This document shows positions 1-7,737 of a stretch of DNA of 64,000 nucleotides, piece after piece. The position numbers and the translations under genes were made by a program. The notes under the pieces are model-generated. The model searched no databases. It saw nothing but the letters and a program-made list of their open reading frames with translations, and had not been told where the DNA came from. The DNA comes from Sulfuritalea sp. (lineage in GTDB: Bacteria; Pseudomonadota; Gammaproteobacteria; Burkholderiales; Rhodocyclaceae). How positions within the stretch are numbered: position 1 is the first letter of the stretch; every line of letters begins with the position of its first letter. The stretch spans positions 1 through 64,000 of the forward strand of contig JAUXUK010000105.1 in NCBI GenBank assembly GCA_030680805.1, in the 5' to 3' direction.

Positions 1-1
1 C

Positions 2-585
2 GACTACGACAAGGAAAAGCTGCAGGAGCGCGTGGCCAAACTAGCTGGGGGCGTGGCGCTGATCAAAGTGGGTGCCGCGACCGAAATGGAAATGAAGGAA
101 AGAAGGCCCGCGTCGAAGACGCGCTGCACGCCACGCGTGCCGCCGTTGAAGAAGGCATCGTGGCCGGCGGCGGCGTGGCTCTGCTGCGTTCCCGCGCTGC
201 GATCAAGCTGAAGGGTGACAACCACGAACAGGACGCCGGCATCAAGATCGTGCTGCGCGCCCTGGAGCAGCCGCTGCGCGAAATCGCCGCGAATGCCGGC
301 GACGAGCCGAGCGTGGTGATCAACAAGGTGCTCGAAGGCAAAGGCAACTTCGGTTACAACGCTGCTACCGGCGAGTACGGTGACATGGTGGCGATGGGCG
401 TGCTGGACCCGACCAAGGTGACGCGCACGGCATTGCAGAACGCCGCTTCCGTTGCCGGCCTGATGCTGACCACCGATTGCATGGTGGCCGAGCTGGTCGA
501 AGACAAGGCCTCCGGCGGTGGCATGGGCATGGGTGGCATGGGTGGTATGGGCGGTATGGGTGGCATGGGCGGTATGGATATGTAA
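2..585 (+). CDS. groEL: Chaperonin GroEL, C-terminal part, with an apparent frameshift
   Basis: This is the last ~195 codons of the 60-kDa chaperonin, the ATP-driven cytosolic folding ring that works with GroES. The 5' part is outside the window. Recognisable stretches are [17 protein letters not shown], the [13 protein letters not shown] segment and the C-terminal Gly-Gly-Met repeat ending in MDM. Reading starts in the frame of base 2, but near bases 98-106 the run that should encode E-K-K-A-R has lost one A (GGAAAGAAGG), so the rest, including [15 protein letters not shown], is in the next frame. Because groEL is normally essential and the protein on both sides is perfectly conserved, a base-calling error in an A run is the simplest explanation. 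A decayed second copy is the alternative. Confidence 0.93.
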   Translation, partial: LRQGKAAGARGQTSWGRGADQSGCRDRNGNEGKKARVEDALHATRAAVEEGIVAGGGVALLRSRAAIKLKGDNHEQDAGIKIVLRALEQPLREIAANAGDEPSVVINKVLEGKGNFGYNAATGEYGDMVAMGVLDPTKVTRTALQNAASVAGLMLTTDCMVAELVEDKASGGGMGMGGMGGMGGMGGMGGMDM

Positions 586-678
586 CAGGCGCAGCCTGTT
601 TCATATCAAGTGGAAGGAACAGGAGGAAACCCAGGTTTCCTCCCGTTACCCACCTTCCTACTGGGTTGCTGCCTCACG

Positions 679-713
679 AAACCCCCGACTCTGGAAACAG
701 GGTCGGGGGTTTT
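679..713 (+). terminator. Rho-independent terminator after groEL
   Basis: An A-flanked stem, CCCCCGACTCTG paired with CAGGGTCGGGGG around a GAAA loop, is followed by a T run. It lies about 95 bp after the groEL stop and has the standard form of an intrinsic terminator. Confidence 0.85.
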
Positions 714-721
714 GCGTTTCC

Positions 722-870
722 TGATTAGCAATGAACGTCAGCCATTCCAAAAGAAGCGCAATACCCTCGGTCCGTCATTCCGGCGAACGCCGGAATCCAG
801 GATGTTTTCGGTCGCCCGTTCTGGATTCCGGCGTTCGCCGGAATGACAAGCTGACGTTCGTTGCTAATCA
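722..870. repeat. Nested inverted-repeat element (MITE-like) with REP core
   Basis: The outer arms, about 20 bp (ATTAGCAATGAACGTCAGC at 724 and its inverse near 850-868, one mismatch), enclose an inner palindrome at 774-847 made of the common GTCATTCCGGCG/CGCCGGAATGAC repeat. No coding capacity is visible. The nested arms look like a small non-autonomous mobile element, but no target duplication was confirmed. Confidence 0.6.
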
Positions 871-891
871 AGTTGCGTTTTGTGCGGCTGG

Positions 892-915
892 AAAGTCGGC
901 GCTGGCGATACGGCG
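892..915 (-). repeat. Dispersed 24-bp repeat, copy 1 (intergenic)
   Basis: Reverse-complement copy of the sequence with core GCCAGCGCCGACTTT, followed on that strand's 5' side by CGCCGTATC. It lies about 45 bp from the GTCATTCC palindrome, the same association as the copy at 6708. Confidence 0.8.
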
Positions 916-1018
916 TGCGTGACGGCTGGTATTGCTGCGTTGCGCCAATCATCAATGCCCATCGCGGCACCGGACACGTTATCATTTCATCCGAATCCGT
1001 ATCACTAAGAGGATATCC

Positions 1019-1537
1019 ATGGCCGACGACGGCATCTATCGCAAGACCGAAAAGGGCCGCACCGAGATTGCGACCCGCGCCAACAAGCTTGGCCTGCGGG
1101 AGCGGACCATGCTCATCATGGTGGACGACAAAACCACCCGCAGCGGTCTGTTGGCCAGAAGCGCGCATCCAAGCACGGGCGATATCCTCGACGCCCTGCT
1201 GGCCCAGGAGTTCATCGAGGTCGATACGGGAACCGCGCCGGTCGTCACGGCAGCCGCCGCCGGAGCCGCGCCGGGATCTCCGGTTACTTCGGCCGCTCCG
1301 GCAGCCCCCTCGGTCGAGGTTTCGCTGATCTCGGCATCGCGCTTTGCCTGTCATTCGCTGGTCGATTATTTGGGGCCTGCGGCGGACGATTTGACGGCTC
1401 TGGTCGAGAAGAGCAACGGTGTGGCGGAACTCACTACCACGCTGGAAAAGTGTCGCCAGATCATTTCGAGCCTTGCCGGCAAGTCCAAGGGAGATGCTTT
1501 CTGGGCGGGCGTCAGCGCGCGCTTGCCCAAGGCCTGA
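1019..1537 (+). CDS. Conserved hypothetical protein, possible winged-helix fold
   Basis: A 172-residue soluble protein that I do not recognise with certainty. The start at ATG 1019 has a good ribosome binding site (AAGAGGA) 6 bases upstream. The first ~75 residues (KTEKGRTEIATRANKLGLRER, LIMVDDKTTRSGLLA) resemble the small winged-helix-like N-termini of betaproteobacterial regulators. A flexible Ala/Pro-rich linker follows (about residues 78-100), then a helical C-terminal domain with a conserved-looking EKCRQIISSLAGKSKGDAFW region. It lies directly upstream of a two-component pair on the same strand, 63 bp apart, and may belong with it. No membrane segment or signal peptide is visible. Confidence 0.7.
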   Translation: MADDGIYRKTEKGRTEIATRANKLGLRERTMLIMVDDKTTRSGLLARSAHPSTGDILDALLAQEFIEVDTGTAPVVTAAAAGAAPGSPVTSAAPAAPSVEVSLISASRFACHSLVDYLGPAADDLTALVEKSNGVAELTTTLEKCRQIISSLAGKSKGDAFWAGVSARLPKA

Positions 1538-1600
1538 TTTGTGGCAAGCTGGGCGGCTTGTTGAAAGTCGCGCCACCTCACCCATAGTCACGATGCCGCC

Positions 1601-2296
1601 ATGAGACTGCTGCTTGCGGAAGACGACCGCATCATTTCCCAGGGCTTGATCGCCGCCCTGCGCAAATCCGGCTACGCGGTGGATCATGTCAATAACGGCG
1701 CCGATGCCGACACGGCCATGCTCTCGCAACCTTACGACCTGCTGATTCTTGATCTGGGTTTGCCGCGACTGTCGGGCATCGATGTGCTCAAGCGTTTGCG
1801 CGCGCGCAAGAACACCACGCCGGTACTGGTACTGACGGCCCAGGACGGCGTCGAAGACCGGGTGCGCGGGCTCGATGCCGGCGCCGACGATTACCTGACC
1901 AAGCCTTTCGCCCTGCCGGAGCTGTTTGCCCGGGTGCGGGCGCTCACCCGGCGCGGCACCGGCAATCCGACGCGGATCGAGGTCGGCGCCTTGTCCTACG
2001 ACCAGTCCGAACGCATCGCCCGCCTCAACGGCGAACTGCTTGAACTGTCGGCGCGCGAACTGGCGCTGCTGGAAATCCTGCTGCTGCGCGCCGGGCGCCT
2101 GGTGGCCAAGGAACAACTGGTCGACCAGTTGTGCAGCTGGGGCGAGGAAGTCAGCAACAACGCCATCGAGGTCTATATCCATCGCTTGCGCAAGAAGCTC
2201 GAGCCCGGCGATGCCCGCATCGTGACGGTGCGCGGCCTCGGCTATTGCCTGGAGAAACCGTCCGACGCGGCGGCTTCCGCCGATGGCCGCGCCTGA
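1601..2296 (+). CDS. OmpR/PhoB-family response regulator (TctD/QseB-like)
   Basis: A DNA-binding response regulator of 231 residues. The receiver domain spans about residues 1-115, with acidic pocket E7-D8-D9, phospho-acceptor D51 in LLILDLGLP, T/A of VLTAQD and K of LTKPF. The winged-helix trans_reg domain runs from about 130 to 220 (ELSARELALLEILLLRAG, IEVYIHRLRKKLEPG, TVRGLGYCLE). The 3' end overlaps the sensor kinase by 14 bases, so the two are co-translated and almost certainly a cognate pair. Similarity is to the QseB/TctD branch, which often governs carboxylate uptake. The symporter genes ~330 bp downstream make that plausible, but this is inference. Confidence 0.92.
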   Translation: MRLLLAEDDRIISQGLIAALRKSGYAVDHVNNGADADTAMLSQPYDLLILDLGLPRLSGIDVLKRLRARKNTTPVLVLTAQDGVEDRVRGLDAGADDYLTKPFALPELFARVRALTRRGTGNPTRIEVGALSYDQSERIARLNGELLELSARELALLEILLLRAGRLVAKEQLVDQLCSWGEEVSNNAIEVYIHRLRKKLEPGDARIVTVRGLGYCLEKPSDAAASADGRA

Positions 2297-3746
2297 CTTA
2301 GACCAACCTCCGGCGCCGATCGCGCCGGGTCTGCGCGGGCCCAATCCCTTCCTCTACAGTGAATATCCCAATTCGCTGTTCGGCGAAATCCTTGACTGGA
2401 TGCTGGCGCCGCTCTTGCTGCTGTGGCCGATTTCGATTGCTGCCACCAACCACGTCGCCAGCTATATCGCCAACCAGCCCTACGACCAGGCGCTGGCGGA
2501 CAACGTCACCGCCATCGCGCGGCTGGTGAACATCGAGGGCGGCCGGGTGACGGTGACCCTGCCGGCAGCGGCGCGCAGCCTGCTGCGTGCCGACGATGTC
2601 GACACCACCTACTATCAGGTGATCGGCCCCAACAGCAGGCTGATCCACGGCGACCGCGAAATCCCCTGGCCGACGCTGCCGGCAGGCATCGAAGCGCGCA
2701 AGATCCTGTTTCGCGATGGCCGCATCGAAGCCGAGAACGTGCGCATTGCCTATACCTTCATTCCGGTCAGGAGCGGGCTGCCGCCGGTGATCGTGCAGGT
2801 GGCCGAAACCCTGCGCAAGCGCGAGCAGCTTTCGTCACAGATCATTTCCGGCGTGCTGCTGCCGCAATTTGCCATCATTCCGCTGGCGGTGGTCCTGGTC
2901 TATCTCGGCCTGACGCGCGGCATTGCACCCCTGCACCGCCTGCGCGAGCGGATCCGCCGCCGCCGCCCGACCGATCTGTCGCCGATCCCGGTGCATCGGG
3001 TGCCGGACGAGGTGCGGCCGCTGGTGGTGGCCTTCAACGAGATGATGGGGCGGCTGGAAGAGAATCTGCAGGCGCAGCAGCGCTTCATCGCCCAGGCCGC
3101 GCACCAGATGCGCACGCCGTTGACGGGGCTCAAGACCCAGACCGAACTCGCCCTTTCGGAAACCGATCCGGCGCAGATGCGCAATGCCCTGCTGCTGATC
3201 GCCGAAAGCACCGACCGCGCATCGCACATGATCAACCAGTTGCTGATCCTGGCGCGGGCCGAGGCCAGCCACGAAAAGCTGCACCGGGTGGAGCCGCTCG
3301 ACTTGGACGAACTGGCTCGCGGCGTCACCGGGGAATGGGTGGTGCGCGCGCTGGCCAAGCGGATCGACCTCGGCTTCGAGGAAAGCGGCCGCCCGCTGCT
3401 GATTAACGGCGTGCCGCTGTTGCTGCGCGAACTGCTGTCCAACCTGGTGGACAACGCGATCAAGTACACGGCACCCGGGGGCCACGTCACGGTGCGCACC
3501 CGCGCCGGCGCCCAGGCGGTGCTCGAGGTGGAAGACGACGGCATCGGCATTCCGGCAGAAGAGCGCGCCAGCATCTTCGAGCGCTTTTACCGCGTGCTGG
3601 GCACCGACGCCGAAGGCAGCGGCCTGGGCCTGGCGATTGCGGCCGAGATTGCCGAACTGCATCAGGCCAGGATAGATCTGCTGACGGGCAGCCAGGGGCG
3701 CGGCAGCCTGTTTCGCGTCAGCTTTGGTTACGGCCGCGACGCTTAA
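2283..3746 (+). CDS. Sensor histidine kinase, TctE/QseC-like
   Basis: Inner-membrane sensor kinase of 487 residues, partner of the overlapping upstream regulator. A first membrane segment at about residues 38-58 (WMLAPLLLLWPISIAA) and a second at about 195-215 bracket a periplasmic domain of ~135 residues. HAMP-like sequence follows, then the dimerisation/phosphoacceptor box with His at about residue 274 (QAAHQMRTPLTGLKTQ), and an ATPase domain with N box (LLSNLVDNAIKYT), G1 (VEDDGIGIP) and G2 (GSGLGLAIAAEIAELH). The periplasmic sequence and TctE-type features suggest sensing of a small organic acid, but the ligand cannot be read from sequence. The stop is followed by a gap of ~330 bp. Confidence 0.92.
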   Translation: MAAPDLDQPPAPIAPGLRGPNPFLYSEYPNSLFGEILDWMLAPLLLLWPISIAATNHVASYIANQPYDQALADNVTAIARLVNIEGGRVTVTLPAAARSLLRADDVDTTYYQVIGPNSRLIHGDREIPWPTLPAGIEARKILFRDGRIEAENVRIAYTFIPVRSGLPPVIVQVAETLRKREQLSSQIISGVLLPQFAIIPLAVVLVYLGLTRGIAPLHRLRERIRRRRPTDLSPIPVHRVPDEVRPLVVAFNEMMGRLEENLQAQQRFIAQAAHQMRTPLTGLKTQTELALSETDPAQMRNALLLIAESTDRASHMINQLLILARAEASHEKLHRVEPLDLDELARGVTGEWVVRALAKRIDLGFEESGRPLLINGVPLLLRELLSNLVDNAIKYTAPGGHVTVRTRAGAQAVLEVEDDGIGIPAEERASIFERFYRVLGTDAEGSGLGLAIAAEIAELHQARIDLLTGSQGRGSLFRVSFGYGRDA

Positions 3747-4072
3747 CGCCGGAAGGACTGACGTTAGCCTTCACTGAAACTTTGTTTTCCGCGCCACCGG
3801 GTGACCGAGGGCGGCAGGCAGGGGCAATCCAAACCCGCTGCGGGCGGTTTTCCCGTCGGGCTGTAAATTGGCATGCGGGCGGGCCTGTAAGCATCCTGTC
3901 AGGATTGCTGGCTGACAATGCCGGCATCTTGGGGCAATTGGCGCTGGTCTATGCCGTTCGTCGTACTGCTCCGGGGATACGGTCGGCGCATCACACAGGG
4001 GAATCCCGGGGGTGTGCCACAGGAACGGCGAACTGTTCCGGTTCGCCGCACAGCCAAAAGGAGGAGTGCTAA
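3747..4072. other. Leader/promoter region of the symporter operon
   Basis: No gene is visible. The region holds a weak GC-rich hairpin before T's near 3831-3852 (possible end of the two-component operon), a short perfect palindrome ATCCTG-T-CAGGAT at 3893-3905, and near the symporter start an 8-bp hairpin CGGCGAAC/GTTCGCCG at 4026-4048. The latter competes with an alternative GGAAC/GTTCC pairing at 4022-4039, just before the strong AAAGGAGGAG ribosome binding site. These could control the symporter, but no promoter is clear. Confidence 0.5.
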
Positions 4073-4336
4073 ATGCAACTCACTGAGAAGCACAAGCAGT
4101 ACTGGAACATCAACCTGAAGATAAGCAGCGCCTTGCTTGTCCTCTGGTTCGTGGTCACGTTCGTCATGGGCTGGTATGCCCGCGAACTCAACGAGATCAG
4201 CTTCATCGGTCCGTTGGGCTTCTACATGTCGGCACAGGGTTCCTTGATCATTTACGTTCTGATCATCGCCTATTACGCCTACTACATGAACAACCTGGAC
4301 AAGGAATACGGTGTCCACGAAGGGGAGCTTGACTAA
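4073..4336 (+). CDS. Sodium/solute symporter small subunit (DUF4212 family)
   Basis: An 87-residue inner-membrane protein with two hydrophobic segments (about residues 20-38 and 53-78). It matches the small partner subunit encoded next to VC_2705-type sodium/solute symporters, with typical features HKQYWNINLKI, LWFVVTFVMGWYA and the YYAYYMNNLDKEYG end. An excellent ribosome binding site (AAAGGAGGAG) sits 6 bases before the ATG. Its stop overlaps the start of the large subunit (TAATG), so the two are translated as a unit. The small subunit is thought to assist assembly or activity of the large one; its exact role is not established. Confidence 0.9.
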   Translation: MQLTEKHKQYWNINLKISSALLVLWFVVTFVMGWYARELNEISFIGPLGFYMSAQGSLIIYVLIIAYYAYYMNNLDKEYGVHEGELD

Positions 4337-6444
4337 TGGCCGCCGCACAAACCCAATCCCAATTTGCCGCCAACCTGAAGCGCTACTACAGCTTCTATAC
4401 CGGCGGCTTCGTAGCGTTCGTCATCCTGGTCGGCATCCTTGAACAAATGGGTGTGCCGAACAAGATCCTCGGCTACATCTTCCTGTTCGCCACCATCGCG
4501 CTGTATGCCGGCATCGGCTTCATGTCGAAGACGGCCGACGTCGGCGAGTACTACGTCGCCGGCCGGCGCGTGCCTGCGCTGTTCAACGGCATGGCGACCG
4601 GCGCCGACTGGATGTCGGCGGCCAGCTTCATCGGCATGGCCGGCACCCTGTACCTGTCGGGCTATGACGGCCTCGCCTTCGTGCTGGGCTGGACCGGCGG
4701 CTACTGCCTGGTGGCGATCCTGCTGGCGCCCTACCTGCGCAAGTTCGGTCAATTCACGATTCCGGACTTCCTCGGCGCGCGCTACGGCGGCCATCTGCCA
4801 CGGATGATCGGCGTGATTGCGGCCATCACCTGCTCCTTCACCTACGTGATTGCGCAGATCTACGGCGTCGGCATCATCACCTCGCGCTTCACCGGCCTTG
4901 AGTTCCAGGTCGGCGTGTTCGTCGGTCTGGCCGGCATCCTGGTCTGCTCCTTCCTCGGCGGCATGAAGGCGGTGACCTGGACCCAGGTGGCGCAGTACAT
5001 CATCCTGATCGTGGCCTACCTGATCCCGGTGGTCTGGCTGTCGGTGAAGCATACCGGCATCCCGATCCCGCAGATCTCAGCCTATACCTCGGCCCTGCCC
5101 AAGGTGACCGCGCTGGAAAAGGAGTTCAACGACAAGGCCACGCCCAAGGGCGCCAAGGAAGAGTCGGTGCGCGCCATATTCCGTGAGCGTTCAGCAGCGG
5201 CGACTGCCAAGCTGGCCGGTCTGGAGAAGGACGGCGCCGGTTTCCTCGCGGCGGAAAAGGCCAAGCTGGTCGACAAGGTGAATGCCCTCAAGGCCGAAGC
5301 CACGCCCGATGCGAAGGCGGTTGAAGCCGCGGAGAAGTCTCTCAAGGACTTCCCGGCTGACGCTGCGGCCGCCAAGAAGGCCTGGACGGCAGAGAAAGGT
5401 GTCGGCGCTCGCGCCGCACCGGTCAAGGCCCACGCCGAAGCCTTTGCCGTCGGTGGCAAGACGCCGGAAGAGATCGAGAAGAACCGCGGCATCGCGAAGA
5501 AGAACTTCCTCGCCCTGATCGCGTGCCTGATGATCGGAACCGCCGCCCTGCCGCACATCCTGATGCGCTACTACACCACCCCGTCGGTGCATGAGGCGCG
5601 CGTCTCGGTGTTCTGGGGCCTGTTCTTCATCTTCCTGCTTTACTTCACGGCACCGGCCCTGGCCATCCTGGCCAAGTTCGAGGTGTACAGCAACCTGGTG
5701 GGATCGAGCTTCTCCGCGCTTCCAGCCTGGGTCAGCAACTGGTCCACGGTGGACAAGACGCTGATGAACATTGCCGACATCAACAAGGACGGCATCGTGC
5801 AACTGGCGGAAATCGTCATCGGCGGCGACCTGATCGTGCTGGCAACCCCGGAAATCGCGGGCCTGCCCTACGTGATCTCGGGCCTCGTGGCAGCCGGCGG
5901 TCTGGCGGCGGCGCTGTCTACCGCTGACGGCCTCTTGCTGACCATCGCCAACGCGATGTCGCACGACCTCTATTACAAGATGATCGACCCGAACGCCTCG
6001 ACGGTTCGCCGTATCGCGGTGTCCAAGGGCCTGTTGCTCGTGGTGGCCTTGACGGCCGCTTACGTCACCAGCCTGAAGCCGGGCGACATCCTGTTCCTGG
6101 TCGGTGCGGCCTTCTCGCTGGCGGCCTCGGGCTTCTTCCCGGCGCTGGTGATGGGCGTGTTCTGGAAGCGTGCCAACTGGTTGGGTGCGGTGCTGGGCAT
6201 GAGCTTGGGTCTGGGCATCTGCGCCTATTACATGTACATGACCTATCCCTTCTTCGGCGTCAATGCACCGAAGTGGTGGGACATCAACCCGATCTCCGCC
6301 GGCACCTTCGGCATTCCCGCCGGCTTCCTGGGCATCATCATCGGCAGCCTGATTTCCCCGGCACCGAGCAAGGAAATCCAGGAACTGGTCGACCACGTTC
6401 GCTATCCGAGCCTGGAAGGCGACATCGAGACCAAGGGTACCTGA
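4336..6444 (+). CDS. Sodium/solute symporter large subunit (VC_2705-type SSS family)
   Basis: A 702-residue SSS-family transporter, probably importing a small carboxylate such as acetate or propionate with sodium (substrate inferred from family). Typical features are the VGEYYVAGRRVPALFNGMATGADWMSAASF segment in two parts and repeated hydrophobic helices. Two oddities stand out. A ~130-residue hydrophilic Ala/Lys/Glu-rich stretch (about residues 255-388) predicted to form coiled coil interrupts the helices. A canonical EF-hand loop, DINKDGIVQLAE, lies at about residues 481-492 in an extramembrane loop. An upstream two-component pair of the TctD/TctE type may regulate the gene. A terminator follows. 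Confidence 0.9.
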   Translation: MAAAQTQSQFAANLKRYYSFYTGGFVAFVILVGILEQMGVPNKILGYIFLFATIALYAGIGFMSKTADVGEYYVAGRRVPALFNGMATGADWMSAASFIGMAGTLYLSGYDGLAFVLGWTGGYCLVAILLAPYLRKFGQFTIPDFLGARYGGHLPRMIGVIAAITCSFTYVIAQIYGVGIITSRFTGLEFQVGVFVGLAGILVCSFLGGMKAVTWTQVAQYIILIVAYLIPVVWLSVKHTGIPIPQISAYTSALPKVTALEKEFNDKATPKGAKEESVRAIFRERSAAATAKLAGLEKDGAGFLAAEKAKLVDKVNALKAEATPDAKAVEAAEKSLKDFPADAAAAKKAWTAEKGVGARAAPVKAHAEAFAVGGKTPEEIEKNRGIAKKNFLALIACLMIGTAALPHILMRYYTTPSVHEARVSVFWGLFFIFLLYFTAPALAILAKFEVYSNLVGSSFSALPAWVSNWSTVDKTLMNIADINKDGIVQLAEIVIGGDLIVLATPEIAGLPYVISGLVAAGGLAAALSTADGLLLTIANAMSHDLYYKMIDPNASTVRRIAVSKGLLLVVALTAAYVTSLKPGDILFLVGAAFSLAASGFFPALVMGVFWKRANWLGAVLGMSLGLGICAYYMYMTYPFFGVNAPKWWDINPISAGTFGIPAGFLGIIIGSLISPAPSKEIQELVDHVRYPSLEGDIETKGT

Positions 6445-6496
6445 TAAGTCTTATGGAGGAGGAGGAGGGCTAGGGAGACACATCCCACCCTCGTTG

Positions 6497-6531
6497 AACC
6501 GGCCCCTGGGAAACCACGGGCCGGTTTTTTT
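6497..6531 (+). terminator. Rho-independent terminator of the symporter operon
   Basis: The stem AACCGGCCC pairs with GGGCCGGTT across a 12-base loop and is followed by seven T's, about 50 bp after the symporter stop. Confidence 0.9.
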
Positions 6532-6533
6532 AC

Positions 6534-6566
6534 GTCTCCGAGCGAAGGCGAGGAGACGGTATCCCC
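6534..6566. repeat. Short dispersed repeat with GTCTCC/GGAGAC stem
   Basis: GTCTCCG and GGAGAC pair, followed by GGTATCCCCT. The inverse of this arrangement, sharing the 15-mer GGAGACGGTATCCCC, lies inside the sigma-54 regulator gene near 33640-33669, so this is a dispersed element rather than a local hairpin. Confidence 0.55.
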
Positions 6567-6626
6567 TTGTGGGATATGTCTAGGCGTGGTGTCATTAAAA
6601 TTGTGCGGCACCGGCGATAAAGCTTC

Positions 6627-6686
6627 GTCGTCCCGGCAAACGCCGGGACCCAGCACCTCCTGGATTCCGGCGTTTGCCGGAATGAC
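6627..6686. repeat. REP palindrome, second copy
   Basis: GTCGTCCCGGCAAACGCCGG and its inverse CCGGCGTTTGCCGGAATGAC form a hairpin of the same family as the core at 774-847. Confidence 0.75.
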
Positions 6687-6707
6687 GCGCGAGTGTTGTG
6701 CCAGTCT

Positions 6708-6731
6708 CGCCGTATCGCCAGCGCCGACTTT
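6708..6731 (+). repeat. Dispersed 24-bp repeat, copy 2 (intergenic)
   Basis: CGCCGTATC followed by the core GCCAGCGCCGACTTT, 22 bp after the REP palindrome. Confidence 0.85.
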
Positions 6732-6756
6732 CGGAGTGGTTACGGCCAGCGGAAAA

Positions 6757-7347
6757 TCAGAAAGGAAGTTCGGGAATGAATTTCATCAGATCGGCGCGCT
6801 CGGTATCGCGCGCCAGCTTCCTCGCCCGCTTCGGTTCGAAGCCGACCAGGCGCTTGAGGATTTTTGTCACGTCATCGGGACGGTTGGCGTGATGGTAGGC
6901 CATGCCCAGCTGGTAGAAGCCCTCGCCGCTCATCGGTTGCAGCTCGACCACTTTTTCCAGTGCCGTCACGGCCTCGTCGTGCTGGCCCAGGCGCGCATGG
7001 GCCAGGCCCATGCCGTACCACGCCATGTCCTGCGCGGGCACCAGGCGCACCGCCTCGGTGAAGGCGGCAATCGCCTCCTTCGGTTTGCCGGCGTGTTCGC
7101 AGACGTAGCCAAGGTTGAACCAGTTGGCGCCGTCGTCCGGGGTCAAGGCCAGCGCGGCCTCGAACCACTTGATCGCGACCTCGTAATTCTTCCGCTTGGC
7201 GGCAATCGCCGCCAGGTGGCGTGCCGATTGCACGTCCTGCGGGTTGATGCGAAACGCCGTGAGGTAGGCCTCGAAGGCGCTATCTTCGCGCCCAAGGAAA
7301 TGAAACACCCAGCCGCGGGCATAATGCCGCCAGTGATCGTAATTCAT
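6757..7347 (-). CDS. Tetratricopeptide repeat protein
   Basis: A 196-residue helical-repeat protein. At least four TPR units are readable, e.g. NWFNLGYVCEHAGKPKEAIAAFTEAVRL, AWYGMGLAHARLGQHDEAVTALEKVVEL and GFYQLGMAYHHANRPDDVTK (given in parts). TPR arrays mediate protein-protein contact; the partner is unknown. The ATG at 7347 (MNYDHWRHYARGW) was chosen because the sequence before it is low-complexity and unlike the family; no strong ribosome binding site is visible. No signal peptide. The gene is divergent from the small membrane protein at 7388, with 40 bp between them. Confidence 0.85.
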   Translation of the reverse strand: MNYDHWRHYARGWVFHFLGREDSAFEAYLTAFRINPQDVQSARHLAAIAAKRKNYEVAIKWFEAALALTPDDGANWFNLGYVCEHAGKPKEAIAAFTEAVRLVPAQDMAWYGMGLAHARLGQHDEAVTALEKVVELQPMSGEGFYQLGMAYHHANRPDDVTKILKRLVGFEPKRARKLARDTERADLMKFIPELPF

Positions 7348-7387
7348 GAGATTGACCAAGCAAAAAAATCGGAGACCGGAACATACC

Positions 7388-7693
7388 ATGAACCACCCTG
7401 AACTACTCATCCTTGGCGTGCTGCGCGCGCTGGTCGAGGTCGCGGGACTATTCCTGCTCGGGCAAGGCCTGCTGGGCCTGCTGGCGGGACGCGGCCGCGA
7501 CAACAACACCATGTACAAGCTGTTCCTGATCATTACCGGGCCGGTATTGAGGATGGCGCGCATGCTGACGCCGCGGCTGATCATCGACAAGCACCTGCCT
7601 TACATCGCCTTTGCCGTGCTGTTCTGGATCTGGATTGCGCTGGCCTGGCTGAAGAAGCTCTACTGCGAGACCAACCTGCTGCAATGCTTCTGA
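7388..7693 (+). CDS. Small inner-membrane protein, unknown function
   Basis: A 101-residue protein with two membrane segments: about residues 5-32 (LLILGVLRALVEVAGLFLLGQGLLGLLAG) and about 70-88 (PYIAFAVLFWIWIALAWLKKL), separated by a basic loop with RMARMLTPRLI. The C-terminus carries two Cys. I do not recognise the family beyond conserved hypothetical membrane proteins of betaproteobacteria. It is divergent from the TPR gene and 45 bp upstream of the kinase gene on the same strand, so it may be co-transcribed with the latter. Confidence 0.7.
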   Translation: MNHPELLILGVLRALVEVAGLFLLGQGLLGLLAGRGRDNNTMYKLFLIITGPVLRMARMLTPRLIIDKHLPYIAFAVLFWIWIALAWLKKLYCETNLLQCF

Positions 7694-7737
7694 GTTAGCG
7701 CGGGACCGCGCCGAAATATTTCTTCACTGGCTGAATC

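Larger units (their letters stand above)
586..1018. other. Intergenic region after groEL
   Basis: This 430-bp gap holds the groEL terminator, the nested inverted repeat at 722-870 and one copy of the dispersed 24-bp repeat at 892-915. The ribosome binding site of the next gene (AAGAGGA near 1006-1012) closes it. No further gene is visible. Confidence 0.7.
6445..6756. other. Intergenic region rich in repeats
   Basis: This 312-bp gap between the convergent symporter and TPR genes contains only the terminator, the GTCTCC/GGAGAC repeat, the REP palindrome and the 24-bp repeat. No gene is visible. Confidence 0.7.

Noticed and set aside
60-90. IKVGAATE in GroEL as a repeat copy
   Set aside because: The residues are native to GroEL and the DNA does not match the 24-bp repeat.
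725-2344. Long minus-strand reading frame opposite the response regulator
   Set aside because: A shadow of high-GC coding sequence; composition and lack of motifs do not support a protein. The same applies to long frames opposite the symporter (5191-6396), fdnG (29050-31335) and the sigma-54 regulator (32308-33723).
3940-3965. Sigma-54-like TGGCGCTGGTCTATGC before the symporter
   Set aside because: GG-to-GC spacing is one base too long, unlike the exact match at fdnG.
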